Assembly: GCA_963966185.1 (NCBI GenBank)
Contig: CAWZYM010000309.1
Span: forward strand, 270,258-334,257
DNA: 64,000 nt
Source: Rhabditoides inermis
Taxonomy: Eukaryota; Nematoda; Chromadorea; Rhabditida; Rhabditidae
Direction of reading: 5' to 3'
Under the pieces are notes generated by a model. That model did no database searches. It had not been told where the DNA came from and was given only the letters and a program-made list of their open reading frames with translations. Below are positions 37,474 through 49,817 of the stretch, piece after piece. Each line of letters opens with the position of its first letter. Position 1 is the stretch's first letter. A program made the translations under genes and the position numbers.

Positions 37474-37890
37474 ATTGAGAAGTAGCGGGTGGAACTCGCC
37501 CCAAGCTGGGAGTAGGCGACCACTCGCGTCCTCCGATCCAACAACACTGCCGTCATTTCCCACTCCACCAAACTCGTGTCCGAATTATTTTGCTTGATAC
37601 TTTGCATGCGGCTTCACTGATTTACTACATAATAAAGATAATAAAAATAGTTGCGGTTAGTTTCACAAAAACTAACTAATAAATCAGAGCCAAATTGAAA
37701 AATAGCCAGAAGAGAGCCTGTTTTTGTATTGGTTAATCACTCAATATCCCACTAGTTTTTGCAAAAATCAAAAAGAAGATACATGCATGAGTTGCCATTG
37801 TCGCATGAAGATCATTGGAAGACGCGTGTTCGCACGCTTTAGAACCATCCCGCTCTCAATCTCTCACATTCTCTCCTCTCCGATTCATTT
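37474..37890 (-). repeat. Right arm of a ~420-bp inverted duplication
   Basis: Partner of 31712-32132. It ends about 85 bases beyond the hairpin end (37386-37389) of the Helitron-like element. Confidence 0.85.
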
Positions 37891-38334
37891 TTTTTTCATA
37901 GACTTGAAAAAAAGAACATTTGCTTGCGCTTGTTGAAAGCATCAGAAAAAAATAATCACACAAAAAACAACAAAGTGATGTGAAACATGCTTTAATTCGA
38001 CTACGATTTATCCAGTTTTTTTTTTACTTCTGTGAAATGATCCACATTTCACTTATCCGTATTCAAACGTGCTACTTTACTCATATGAACTAGTTTACTA
38101 TGCAAATCGCTTCATTAGAAAATCAGTAAAGCCGTATGAAATCGAAGATCGAACGTTCACTCTTGTTGCTGGCCGATTCCTGAATTACTCATACCTGCGA
38201 CTAAAGGCACAAAAACCAGTGACGTGTCTGGCTTATCTTCGGGTAGTTGGGCGAAAATTCATAGAGACAACAGACAAAGCGTACAAATAAAAATTTGATG
38301 GGAGCTTATATGGTCCTCCGACAAATTACTCACC

Positions 38335-38366
38335 TGATAAGCTACGCTTATCGTTGATGAGATAAG
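38335..38366. promoter_or_regulatory. Cluster of three GATA-factor motifs
   Basis: TGATAAG (38335), CTTATC (38347) and GATAAG (38361) lie 64-95 bases before the start codon of the next gene; the first two form an inverted pair. TGATAA is the preferred site of intestinal ELT-2-type GATA factors in nematodes. Intestinal expression is inferred from this. Confidence 0.5.
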
Positions 38367-38429
38367 CGATCAGAGTGTTGAAAGTTGAAATAGTGCGGGC
38401 TGTAGTTGGATATCACCATTGTCACAACC

Positions 38430-39397
38430 ATGGCTCGCACCTACCTTCTCGTCTTCCTAGCTCTCACAGCGGGTGGGTTAAATCGTTTAGTAATTGTTAT
38501 ACTCAGTTGGACAGAATGAGATATTTGAGTGACTCGAGTCGGATAGAGTGATAGGACGAAACGAGATGGTTGGACGATATGACACTAGCTCCAATATGTA
38601 TAATTGACTTTGCTTTTAATGTATATCAGTTTTGATGGGTCTGTATCACATTACTAGAGGCTTCCAACATTGCAGTATCTCCCACTCTGTCTCGCGGTCT
38701 CTACTCCCTCCCGGCCTCGATTCTCTCCCTCCGAGGCAACTCCTCTTTTCCTCCTTCTCACGCATGGGCCACCTGCAATCCAGACGGACTATCGGTGAGT
38801 AGATGGATATACATACACTATACACACATGTAATAGTGCATACAACACAAATCTGCATTTCAGAAGTTCCAAGGATGCGCTTCCACTCTGGTCACGTCAT
38901 TCGGAGCTGCGATGTTGAATGGAAAACTTCCAGACTTCCAAGAGTTCCAGCAAGCTGTGGGAACGTTCAGCCAAAGCAACTGCGAGTGAGTAAATGCTTC
39001 TATACTTAATGCAAATCCAACAGTAACATCAAGTATGTATAATAATAACACTTCTCGCTATAGAGATTCCGGAAAAAGCTTTTGAACTTGAACTTAAACT
39101 TGAGTCCATTGAAAACAATGTGAGGTTGCAGGAAGCTGTCTGCGTTCGCGCAGTGTACGTCTCCTGTCTCCGAGTGCGTGTCGCTGTCGTCCTTCCAACA
39201 GATCGCACAGAGCTACAACGATGCTGGAGAGTACTCAGGTGAGAAGATCCTCCTTCATTTCTAGCATAATCCTCATACTATTCATTGGGGCGAGAAGTCA
39301 GGGATCTGATTGAAGTGTACATGACTGGTTGCAGCGTTCCTCGTTATTTCGACTTTGCAGTGCAACCAGCCGAATAGGGGTGAGTTGCTTGCTTTCC

Positions 39398-39496
<99 letters not shown>

Positions 39497-40002
39497 CTCT
39501 ATCTTTATCTCTCTCTATATCTGTCCCTCTCAAACTCTCAAACACTTTTTCCAGCCACTTCACTGGTCAACTGTATGAATGCCATCAGCACAGCGTCTAC
39601 CGACGACCAGTCTGCGATACAGGCATGCGAGTCCAAGACCGGAACCTCCAAGTGCGAGTGAGTGAGAGAAAGAGAGAAGGAGAGGGAGAGAGAGGGATGG
39701 AGAGAGAGAAGAGGGAGAGAGAGTCTTTCAGTGCGATGCACTCTGTCGTTGAGTGCATCAGTCCCGTCCTCCAGCGTGTCTGCGGCGATGTCTCCGGAAT
39801 CTGCACCTACTACGGAGAGATATTCAAAATGTCAGTCGGCCATATATCCTGAAGTTATTGATTTATCGATTTATCCATATATTTCAGGGAACGGGCTGCT
39901 GATGAGGCGTGCATCGACGCGAATGAGAAGACGTGCATCAACGCCGCTCCCCCAATCGCTTTCCTCACTCTTGTCGCTGCCGTTCTGGCTTTCATCCACT
40001 AA
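38430..40002 (+). CDS. Secreted cysteine-rich protein, DUF19 (T20D4.11-like) type, possibly GPI-anchored
   Basis: Eight exons in consistent phase. Exon 1 (38430 on) encodes the signal peptide MARTYLLVFLALTA. The mature part has paired Cys (ATC, QGC, SNCE, AQC, SEC, LQCN, NC, QAC, SKCE, VEC, VCG, ICTY, EAC, KTC) with NGKLPDFQEFQQAVG near the middle. The C-terminus is a hydrophobic tail (FLTLVAAVLAFIH), like a GPI-addition signal. The Cys spacing fits the nematode DUF19 group of secreted proteins, whose function is unknown. It is paralogous to the genes at 42575-43969 and 44143-47097. Its fifth intron is a CT microsatellite. Three GATA motifs precede it. Confidence 0.75.
39400..39535. repeat. 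CT microsatellite in an intron
   Basis: (CT)n tract filling the intron between the LQCN exon and the next exon of the secreted protein gene. Leu/Ser readings through it are artefacts. Confidence 0.9.
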
Positions 40003-40845
40003 TACTTTTTTTCTATTTTTGTTATCACTGTATAAAGTCCACTGACTTTACGGCCACGTTGTTTCATAAAGTTCCCGCCGTTTCTCCAGATCCAGTTCGT
40101 TGCGCGTACTCATGAATGCTGAATTTAATGGTGTTCTTGGTTTTTTTTAGTTTGATCAGATAACGATATATAATCAATGTCACGCTATGTCACGGCCCGG
40201 GCCGGGACGCCACGGCCGAATGGTCAAAGCTTGTGATCGGGACAGTACATGAGAATTCGGCATTCACGGAAGCGATACGAAATCGATGCTATATTTTTTT
40301 CACGATTTGTGCTTCTGAAGGATTGGAGAGGAATTTATCTGTGAGTAATGTTTTGAGATAACCAAGCATTTCCCTGACAACGTTTTGTGTTAGTGAGAAG
40401 AAGATGGTGATAAATACACGGAGAGAAACACGTCACACTTGATGAAATCAATGAATAAACTAAACAGTCAGAAAAAAATCACTCGATATAATCCAATCGA
40501 TTAGAGAATGATTTGAATAGATCTACTGCAATCGTTTTATACTTACGTTCGTTGCGAGAATACTTTCATCAACCGGTAACCGGGAAAAAAAACATCAGTA
40601 CATCCGTACATCAGAGTAGATATAGGCGCCTATACCTACTATCAGTACTCTCACTAACTCAGCATTACTCTATATCTATCAGTATTACGCTTTACGATAC
40701 ATTGCCGTTGCAGATGTGCGCCGATTGCGCATTTGACTCCGCCTATTTTCCTTCTTCTTGTTGTTCGTTATTTGTTGTTTGTTTCGTTGTTTGTTTGTGT
40801 TGTTTTGATTGTTTTCATCTTCACATTTCCATTTTGAGTGTGGCA
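40003..40845. other. Intergenic between the DUF19-like gene and the SUMO protease gene
   Basis: No gene. A GC palindrome (cggcccgggccg) lies at ~40194-40205. The last ~150 bases before 40846 are T- and G-rich, and the protease gene promoter is probably here. Confidence 0.4.
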
Positions 40846-42272
40846 ATGTCTGGCCGAGTGACTCGCTCGATGATGGCGCAAGAAGCCCTCGCCTCACCCA
40901 GTTTCACCATCAAGCGCACCTCCGAGCAAACCACGGTGTGTTTATATTATGTTTATGAATGGCATACGTATAGTGTGTCATGATGACCCTGTTTAGAAGA
41001 GTGTGCGTGGTGTGAGCCGGGCGGAGCGGGAGTTGGAGCACCTGCTGGCTGGCTATACGCGAGACTCGCCGTCGCTCGCCGACATGCAGCTGCTCCGAGC
41101 CGATACGGAGCTCAACGACGAGGTGTCACAGTTGTAACTCCAGTTCGTCAATGAATTGCAGCTGATCAACTCGTATTTGGAGCTGCTGTGCAGGTCGCAC
41201 AACGCCCGCTGCGCCGACGACGACAAGGTACGCGACGGAGTTGTGTTTTGATGATATTATGTAATAATCAGGACAAGGATAATCTGATAATAATAATAAT
41301 CAGGTTCACTCCATGTCGACGTTTTTCCTGCCCAAGTTCGCCGAGTTCGATCACGAGCGCGTGAGCCGATGGACGAAGAAGGTACGAGGGTTCGCGGGTG
41401 GCCGGAGTCGTGCCTTCACCCCGTCTGGGGACAAGCCAGGTGCCACGATCAGAACACGTGATTGTTGTAGATTGACATCTTCTCGCTGCGCCTACTTCTC
41501 GTGCCTCTCCACATGGAGATTATGTATTGCAATCGCCTCAGCGGACACTGGTGCCTCGGGGTTAGTTTTTTTATATTCCTATCAATCAATCGATAAATCA
41601 CTTGTTGAACTCATTGAGTATTATCGTTGATTCGTGTATAGTATGCCCAGCGGACACTGATGCGATTCAATCAATCCATCAATCAATAACCGATTCTTCC
41701 GGTGGTGGACATGGCGCGCAAGCAGGTCAGCGTGTACGACAGTCTATCTCGCGAGGAGGAGACGCGCCAGAACCACGCAGACGCCAACATGATAGTGTGG
41801 GTGGAGAGGGGGGAAGGGGGGGGGTCCATGCATCACAGGGACTACCTGGAGAAGGAGTGGGCGGCGAGGCGACCTCACCTGCTCTTCCACGTCGACACTT
41901 GGAACATCGTCAGCCCACACGTGAGTCGTTCACCCGTTTGTTTCGCGCAATTTTTTGAACGTAAACTGACAATAGTAGTTTTTATTGATTAGCACATTAG
42001 CCCATTAGCGGTTGTGATGCGACTGTGTTTCAGTGCCGCCAGCAAAGGAACTTCACCGACTGTGGGGTGTTCGTGTTGCACTTCGCCAACATGCTCGTCA
42101 CCGGACACAAAGTGAGCGAGTCTTTTGATTTGTTTATTATTAATTGGAAAGTGATTAATGATTATAAAACCATTTGTTTCCTGGCCAGGTGCCGTCTGTG
42201 CCGTCGTCGCGTCTTCGCCTCGCCATCGCTCGCGACCTCGCCTCCCAGCACATCCACCACGACAGTGGGTGA
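40846..42272 (+). CDS. Ulp1/SENP-family SUMO protease
   Basis: The protein starts MSGRVTRSMM and shows the Ulp C48 fold in order: ELNDE joined across a 39-bp intron to LINSYLELLC (~41120-41185), HSMSTFFLPKF, RWTKK, IDIFSLRLLLVPLH, GHWCLG (catalytic His, ~41541), VVDMARKQVSVYDSL (Asp, ~41730) and CRQQRNFTDCGVFVLHF (Gln and Cys, 42035-42085). Ulp enzymes process SUMO precursors and remove SUMO from proteins. Stop TGA at 42270-42272. The exon starting GTGGTGGAC (41702) lacks an AG acceptor: ttcttccG|GTGG looks like ttcttccaG with one A missing, so the gene has a splice-site lesion or an assembly error. It is short for the family, being almost only the catalytic domain. It is the only gene in the 38-47 kb block without a signal peptide. 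Confidence 0.8.
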
Positions 42273-42574
42273 CTCGATTCCCATGTTCTCACTCTCAAAA
42301 TCAAAAATGTTCTTATTCACTCGCACTCGCTTTGTTTTTCACTCTACCATACTACCATTCTCACGCGCTCTCACCGGTTCTTGTTGTTGCAGTATTGTTA
42401 TTTCTTTACAAATTGTTGTTTTGTTAGTATTGTCACGTCTATACCATTTTCTCCTGTTTATACACTTTTTTGATGTTAGAATTTGAGGTTAATGAATAAT
42501 GAAATAGTGAATGTGACTGTTACGATGATGATGACGTATGGTCATGAAATGGGCAAGGATATGTGACCTCATGG
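42273..42574. other. 3' space between convergent genes
   Basis: About 300 bases between the Ulp stop and the stop of the minus-strand cysteine-rich gene. No gene. Confidence 0.5.
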
Positions 42575-42870
42575 TCACCCGAGCAGTACAATGAGTAGGG
42601 CAAGGGAGAGGGAAGCAGGCAGGGCCGCCCAGTTGCACATTCGCTCGTTCTTGTCGATGCACTCTTGATCAGCCAGCTGCATCCTGAAAATTCAAAGTAT
42701 ACGTTATATGTTCAACCACGCCTTTCTCAAGCAGTGAACCGAATACGACCTACATCTGTTGCTCTTTGGCCTCGTATGTGCACATTCCGGTCATGTCTCC
42801 GCAGATCGTGCGAACCAGTGGAACCTCGCAGTCTGCCATAGCAGTCAGGGAACTGAAGAGATGCGTTGAG

Positions 42871-42910
<40 letters not shown>

Positions 42911-43969
42911 TAGATGCATACTTGCAGTCGGTGATTATGTTTTTCGCATAGCACATGGCGATCGCTGTCCGATCCTCGGGCGACGCTTCTCCGATCTTCT
43001 GCGAACAAGCCTCGTACGAAGCGTCTGCATTGTGTTTTTTTTGTAAATGGCACATGTTTTTTTCAATTAGTTTCACTCACATGCGTCCGCCTGGTTGCAC
43101 TTCATATCCGAGACGACGAAGAAGGCTGGAAGTGATTGATTGGTTTTGATTTATCGATCGATTCCACACTCACAAGTGTAGCCTTCGGCATCAGCGTCCT
43201 TCTGAGTGAGGGTGGTGAGTGCGGGTTCGGACAAACACTCGGGTGCGTCTTTCAGACACTCCATCAGAGTGGCCAGGTGTCTGGGTTCATTTAGGTTTTC
43301 ATGATGTTTTGTATCAGTATACTAGAGATGCGGGCGTTTTTGGTATATAGTAAATTATTGAGAATTTCGTTAGTCACTCACTCGCAGTTCTTTTCCGAGA
43401 ACACACCGACCGCTTTCTGTAGGGCGGTGGGAGAGGGAAGCTTGCCATTGATGGTCGTAGTCAGACCATAGTCGGCTAGAAGGACATCCAGGCAAGCAGA
43501 GAGGACCTGAGGGTGAATTGGAGAGAGACAGAGAGAGAGAGAGAGAGAGACAGAGAGAGAAAGATAGGAGGGGGTGGGAGAGACTCACCACCTGTCCAGT
43601 CTGGTTGCACTTCTTCCACCCTTTTGTCACCACAGTGACACTGTTCCCCGCCCGATCCGTATTGTACGCGCCGTTCTGGGAGCTGATGAGTACAATGTGA
43701 ATATGCACATTCAAATAAGTCTCTGTCAAACGCAGCGCATGCGACGTGCACTTCTCTCACCTTGCCGCCGTGTTGGCCAGGGAGCCCAGTGTCCTGTACC
43801 TGGATGTAGACAGTCCATCCGTGGACAGGAGGAAGTCATCGGGGGAGAAGCCGCGATAGACACTCACAGCAGATGCCACTGCGATCAGAACAGTGATGCG
43901 TATGTTCCACCCAACCCATGCATACACTCACTCACCGCAGCTCAACAGCACAGGCACAGCGAGAAGCAT
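42575..43969 (-). CDS. Secreted cysteine-rich protein, DUF19-like, possibly GPI-anchored
   Basis: ATG at 43967-43969 gives signal peptide MLLAVPVLLSC. Exons join in phase through CLDVLLADYG, NGKLPSPTALQKAVG, KNCEHLATLMEC, APECLSEPALTT, SDMKCNQADA, YEACSQKIGEASPEDRTAIA, DCEVPLVRTICGD, MTGMCTYEAK and DQECIDKNERMC, ending in a hydrophobic tail (LPASLSLALLIVLLG, TGA 42575-42577). It shares the Cys positions, NGKLP, AVG.FS..NCE, the MKCN/LQCN element and the C-terminal ECIDKNE/ACIDANE block with the gene at 38430, so they are paralogues. Two introns are dominated by GA tracts on the + strand (42875-42907 and 43520-43560). Function unknown. Confidence 0.75.
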
Positions 43970-44142
43970 GGCGCAGTCGCGAGAATGAGCTCTTCTCACT
44001 CGAAATCGCGACTCTCGTAAAACGGGGGTGACACATCGTATACGGAGACGTTTCAAATTCGCTATTCAACATACAGCATCGTACACATTTTATTGCTGCG
44101 CAAATACTCCAGGCGCTGGCATCACTGGGAAAAGTGAGGGAG

Positions 44143-45517
44143 TTATGCAAATAGAAGGAGTAGTGCTAGGACTGCTAGGATGAGATAGAGGGAGGTGTGA
44201 GTGGATGAGCAGGGCATCGAGCGACACGCAAGCCAGCCGGACAGCTCCAGCTCGTAGCGCTGCAAGTGAAAGGTTACTATGTAGTTACTATATTGCTACA
44301 AGAAAAAAATGTATCCATTCCACTTTTTTATGACTGTCCTTGAAGACCTTGAAGTGTGTGCAAAACACAATAAATAACTTTGTTTTTTTTCTCGCTTCAA
44401 TATGTATTCGCGAAAATGGTTTTTTTCTATCTAACAGTTTGTTTATGAAGTCACGGTTCATAAATGTACCTTATAGGCGCAGTACGCGTCGACTGCACTG
44501 TTGCCACACACGTCTCTGACGATCGAGCGACGACAATCTATTGTCTCCGCCACGCTTCTGAAAGAGCAATTCAATTCAGCGAAAATCTCAGTTTCAAGAA
44601 ACATTAGGGAATACAGGATACAGGCAGTGACAAATTGTGGAATCAACTGCGCGGATTCGATTATTTTCCACACCAAATTAGAGAGGGCGCGCAGCGCCCT
44701 CTCTTTTGGCTTAGGATAGGGCTCGCGCCAGAATTTTCAAGAAGCGATATCCAAAGGTCATGTTAACAACAATGTGGACTCATCCAAATCATGTTAGTTA
44801 GATTCGCACCGTTCCGTAGGACAGATCACTAATTGATGGCATCTTTGTATCTTTTCTCCGAAAGAAGTTATGAGCGATCTCGCGCATCCATGAGGTGAGA
44901 GGCCAGCGTGTGGGTGGGTGGGTGGGTGGGTGGATGTCGTGTCCGGTAACGCTGACTCTCTGCCGAAAGACTACTCTCTCGCGTTTTCTGCCCGTGTTCT
45001 CCAACTAGCACTTTGAGTGTAGTTCGTCCCGCCGCCGCCAGCGTCTAATTCGCGCCGGGTTTGCGTTGTTTTGGGTCCGCCAACTATAACCAGGAGAAAG
45101 AGCGCAGTAGGCGCGACTCCGAACGGTAGTGAGAAAATATGTGGGGAAAAACGTTTTTGTGAAACGTAACGGCGATCCGAAACGTAACGTGTGATCTGTG
45201 GTACATGAGAGTAAGAAGAGAGAGAACAGCCGAGAGTTTGTGTTAGTATTTGTAAACGTTGATACAGTGGGTGGGCAAATCAGTTGCCGCCAGTAGAGAG
45301 AGAGAGAGTGAACAGAGTGCGAGCCGGGAAAAATCGATAGACAAGCGAGCGCACGCGAATAAATTCACATTCAAACTTTCGCGCGCGCGCAATTTTCAAA
45401 TGCGGGGCGGCCGAGCGGAGTGAGGGCGGAACTAAATATTCCCTGGACTGTAGAAGAGCAGAAAATATAAAGAGACAGAAAGAGAAGGGCAGAAAGTGAG
45501 AGAGTGAGAGAGAGAGA

Positions 45518-45569
<52 letters not shown>

Positions 45570-47097
45570 AACAGTGAAAGAGAGAGAAGGGACGAAGAGA
45601 AGGAGAGAACAGAGTGAGTGAGAGATAGTAGTTTTTGATAAAATCCATATGAATAGTCATAATTCAGCACATAATCAAAATTTCTATGAAATTTAACAAA
45701 AGGACATATATTTTCTTTAAAAAGTACTCGCGTAAACAAATGAACTTTGTCTTGTCCCAATGCAGCAAAAGCACATGCATAAAGCGTTTACAAATACTAA
45801 CACAAACCTGCGCATTCAGGAAAGTTCTGTTGATACTAACCAGTGAACACAAATAGAAGAGATAAGAGAGAGAGAGGAGAGAGAGGTGCAGGTTTGTGTT
45901 AGTGTTTGTAAACGCTTTATGCATGTGCTTTTGCTGCATTGGGACAAGACAAAGTTCATTTGTTTACGCGAGTACTTTTTAAAGAAAATAGTTTTATCAT
46001 GTGAAAATGAGAGTTGTAGAAGGCTGTGGCAGATATACGATGCATTTAATGAACTCACTCGCAGTTCTCTTCATCGTTGAGCTCCTCGCATTTCGCATAG
46101 AGCTCGGACCTAGAGCCGGAGTCTATGTCCTCCATACACTGGTTGTACCGGATGACTGAGAGGAAATCTCTTTCTCTCTTTCTACACTCCTTTCTCTCCT
46201 TCTCTCTCACTATCTCTTCCTCCCTATCAGTCTCCCTCCCCCTTCTGTTTCCCTCACACTCTATATCCAGAGTGTCATCACAATAGAACTCCAGTCTCGC
46301 CAACTGTCGCAGATAGAACGTCGCATCGGCCTGAAAGAAAAAAAAACCCACTGATTTAGTTTGTGTTCAAAAAGAATACGCTACCGCCAACCCACATGGC
46401 TCTTCGTCATCTTGGAGATGGTGTTGTATGACACGCAGTCGTCATAGTAGTGGTGGAGACACCGCTGCAGGTCGGAGAAGTTGCTGAATCGATCATTTGG
46501 AAAGGTTGTTTTTACAAAGAAGATATTGTAGAATTGAAGATAGAAAAGGTGACACAGTGATTGCGCAAATGCAATTGCGCACAGCAGCGAAGACGCGAAT
46601 CTGACAATGAGAGCAAATGCGAAACACTCACTCGCACAGTTCACTGTCCAGGAGAACCGCGTCGAACAGTCGACTCTCGCTGGACGGCAGAGTTCCATTG
46701 TCCAGGGAGTAGTCATAAAGAGACAGGAACTCCACGAAACAGTTCAGAGTGATCTAAAAGATGTTGTTCGAAATGATGCTTTAGAAAAAAAAACATCAGC
46801 TGTAACACACTTCACTTTCCACATGTAGATAACAACTCGTTTCAATACTGATTACTGACTTTTTTAAATGTAACTTTACCTGATACTCGTTGTAGGTGCA
46901 GTTTCGAAAGTTTCTATTCGGAGTGATGTCGTCATTTGAAGGCGAGAAAACGGACGACAACTCCTTCAAACCGTCATCGTACACGCGAGGATTCACGGAA
47001 ATGGACAAAGCAGAGACGACTGAAAACATAATTACATATTTGCATAGTTTCTACGATCACCTAGAACAAAGACACCGCGCGTTGACCGAGTAGGCAT
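44143..47097 (-). CDS. Divergent secreted cysteine-rich protein, DUF19-like
   Basis: ATG at 47095-47097 with a split signal sequence (MPTRSTRGVFVL + VVSALSISV). Then follow NRNFRNCTYNEYQ, ITLNCFVEFLSLYDYSLDNG, SELCDNFSDLQRCLHHYYDD, a segment with YCDD (~46270), IRYNQCMEDIDSGS, NDEENCESVAETIDCRRSIV, DVCGNSAVDAYCAYK and a final exon with a hydrophobic tail (LYLILAVLALLLLFA, TAA 44143-44145). The Cys layout follows its two neighbours, but sequence similarity is low. Intron 46068-44562 (1.5 kb) holds a foldback element and a mini Helitron-like insertion. The start exon is short and could be different. Confidence 0.65.
44678..44802 (-). mobile_element. Complete 125-bp mini Helitron-like element
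   Basis: Read on the minus strand it starts TCTAACTAACATG after A, ends with hairpin gagggcgctgcgcgccctc and CTAA, and is followed by T. It matches 1-122 except for a few bases. It lies in the large intron of the minus-strand cysteine-rich gene. Confidence 0.65.
45290..45620. repeat. GA-rich tract in an intron
   Basis: (GA)n and near-GA sequence with a pure core at ~45523-45566. No coding. Confidence 0.8.
45709..45990. mobile_element. Foldback element 2
   Basis: Arms 45709-45811 and 45888-45990 form a practically perfect 103-bp inverted repeat around a 76-bp spacer. The arm contains aaaaagtactcgcgtaaaca and gcaaaagcacatgcataaa, shared in altered form with the foldback at 33403-33779. Confidence 0.75.
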
Positions 47098-47716
47098 TTG
47101 GGTCTTTGATCTGAATGAAGTGGGCTTGGTGCGAGATTTTTACGTGCGCTTTTTTATCTGCCAGTAATAACTATCCTATCAGCTCGGTGGAATCACCACA
47201 CGAATAGCCGAAATCAGTGCGCAGTGTCCCGGCGACTCCCAGAATAGCATTTCTACCAGGAAAAAAACTATCCAGACCACGTATTCAGTCTGCAGCACTT
47301 CAGCACTTGACTTTTTGGCTTGTACTTATCAGTAATCACAATGAAACTTTACTGTAGTACTATTTGCCACATGCAATAGAAGAAAACGAGAGGTGGAAGC
47401 TAACATTTGTAATTTGTATGTGATTCACTATGCCCAAAAGTTCTGACGTTTCCCAGATTCTAACACTTTTCAGTAATCAATGAGCAATCATGCTCATTTT
47501 AAAATGGTGCGATTTGATTGATTCCAAAAACATTGATTGATATTCAAACATTTTCATTGGATCACCTTGCTGGATTGATGCTGAGTGTTCTTTCGGTCCA
47601 CTTTTGACGCGCGGCATTCGGTTTGATCAGGCGCCGGCTGTGGAAACGATACACTAGGGGAAGTGTCGATCCGGGGTTATGAATCCAAGTCTCCCGGATC
47701 ACTCCAACCATCCACC
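47098..47716. promoter_or_regulatory. Divergent promoter region
   Basis: Lies between the start of the minus-strand cysteine-rich gene and the plus-strand protease. Contains ACTTATCAGTAA (~47325), the reverse complement of the extended ACTGATAA intestinal GATA motif, and a second TTATCAG (~47740) in the first exon. No TATA box is convincing. Confidence 0.4.
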
Positions 47717-48913
47717 ATGATCACTCTATTACTAATCTCTTTATCAGTATTGCAAATAACAGGTATTGTGAGCATGTTAAAGTATGTAACGTGAATGTTT
47801 CGTTGTCTAGAATGCAAGCCATGTCACGATGCCGTCCCGAATATCTGCAACGATCTTCTGAATCACGGAGTAGGAACGTCTACCGAGAAGAAGTGAGCAG
47901 TTCCTACGCCCCCCCCCCTCTCTCACTCTTCAGATGTCTCATGTGGGCGGCTCTCCTCCGTCCCATTCTCATCACCAGCACACAGCTCACTTCCTCGCAG
48001 AAACTACAGACTGTCGGAGAACTGTGTCCGAAGTCATGCGGAATGTGTGACGGTACGTCAAAAAATTTTCCGGCGTGTTTATTTTTTTCAGAACCCACAA
48101 CAACAACTTCAACAGCTAGGCCAACCACCACTACACAGGTATAGATTACAGTTATCATTTCAGTATATCATAATTTTTCTTTGTAGAAGATCAGCGATGA
48201 GCAAGAGTTCGAGTTGATCATGACTGACGAAAGCTTTAAGAAGGTGGAGTTCGGGATACCGTACACCTCATGCATCGTATACCGTACACCTATAGGTAAT
48301 GGAGGAAGCCGGTCGCCAAGAGGGGATCTCGCCGCAAGAAGGCATAGAGAGATACGCGCTCTATTCCAAGAACAGTGAGAAGGTGAGGTGGAGAAATGAA
48401 CAAACAAACAAATAAACAAACAACAGATCTCGTCGCACAATCGCATGTTCGACGTCGGTTTGTCGTCGTTCCGGCAGGGTGTGAACAAGTTCGCAGTGTT
48501 GAAAGAAGAAGAGTTGACTCCCAACACACTCAAGCCGCCACCGATGACGATTGCGACAGGTAAACAAGTAAACAAACTAGTAAACAAGTAAACACGTTCC
48601 ATCAGAATTGCCTAAGCTACGCAAGAAACGATCGGGAGTGGAGGAGAGTGATAGTATGGACTGGCGAGAGTATATGCATCCGATTCAGGATCAGGTAGCT
48701 TTTCTCTTTCTCTCTCCTCTCCCCTCTCTTTCATTCCCCGTTACCTTTTTCAGGCTGAGTGTGGTGGCTGCTGGGCGTTCGCAATGACTGCTATGCTGGA
48801 GGGAACAATGGCTATGAAGAACATCAGCAAGGAGAAGCTGTCCGTGCAGCAGGTAGAGAGAGAGAGAGAGAGAAAGAGGGAGAAAGAGGGAGAGAGAGAG
48901 AGAGAGAAAGAGG

Positions 48914-48945
<32 letters not shown>

Positions 48946-48990
48946 GGGGAAGGAGGGAGAGAGAGAGAGGAGAGAGAAAGAGAAAGAGAA

Positions 48991-49046
<56 letters not shown>

Positions 49047-49608
49047 CTCAGATGCTGGACTGTGACCGGGAGATGAACGCGCAGTACAAGCTCGCCAATG
49101 CGGGCTGCAACGGCGGATACTTCCAGGTTTTGTCCCTCAAAGATTCTTATGTCACTTCTCTCATCTTATTCATAGATCGCTGGAGACTACCTCACTCGCA
49201 AAGCGCTTGTCGCCGGAACCAACTACACTTTTGCCGGATATGTAAGGAGGAGAGAGAGAGGGGTGGAAAGAAATCCGCTGTTCACAGAGCAAAGGCGTGT
49301 GTCGTCGCAGTCAGTTCTCTCCTGTTGCTCCGAGGATGTCCGCATTCGACAGTGGATATGTGGTCACCAGCACAGATGAGAGCAAGGCCATATTGGACAA
49401 GGCTATGGAGGTATGCAACATCTCACAACGACCTTCCTCAGCTTGACGGGGAAAAGCGTTCATAAAGTGAACATGCTCGATTTTTCTGGTATTCCTAGGC
49501 GCGCGTTCGCCGCGGTCCGGTGGCAGTTGGTATGGCGGTGGTGGACGAGATATATCGATACTCGGAGGGTGAGCACACCTCTCCCTCTCTCTCTTCCTCT
49601 CTCTCTTC

Positions 49609-49648
<40 letters not shown>

Positions 49649-49776
49649 TTCTCTCTCTTTCCCCTTCTCTGTATCTATTCCTCCAGGCATCTACGACGGC
49701 CAGTGCGGCTCGATCATCAACCACGCAGTGGTGCTGGTCGGGTTCACGAAAGAGTACTGGATTATCAGGAACAGGT

Positions 49777-49817
<41 letters not shown>

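Noticed and set aside
45709..45990. Precursor of a microRNA or long hairpin RNA gene
   Set aside because: The arms are too long and perfect for a microRNA, and a related foldback exists at 33403-33779, so a mobile element is more likely; hairpin RNA remains possible.
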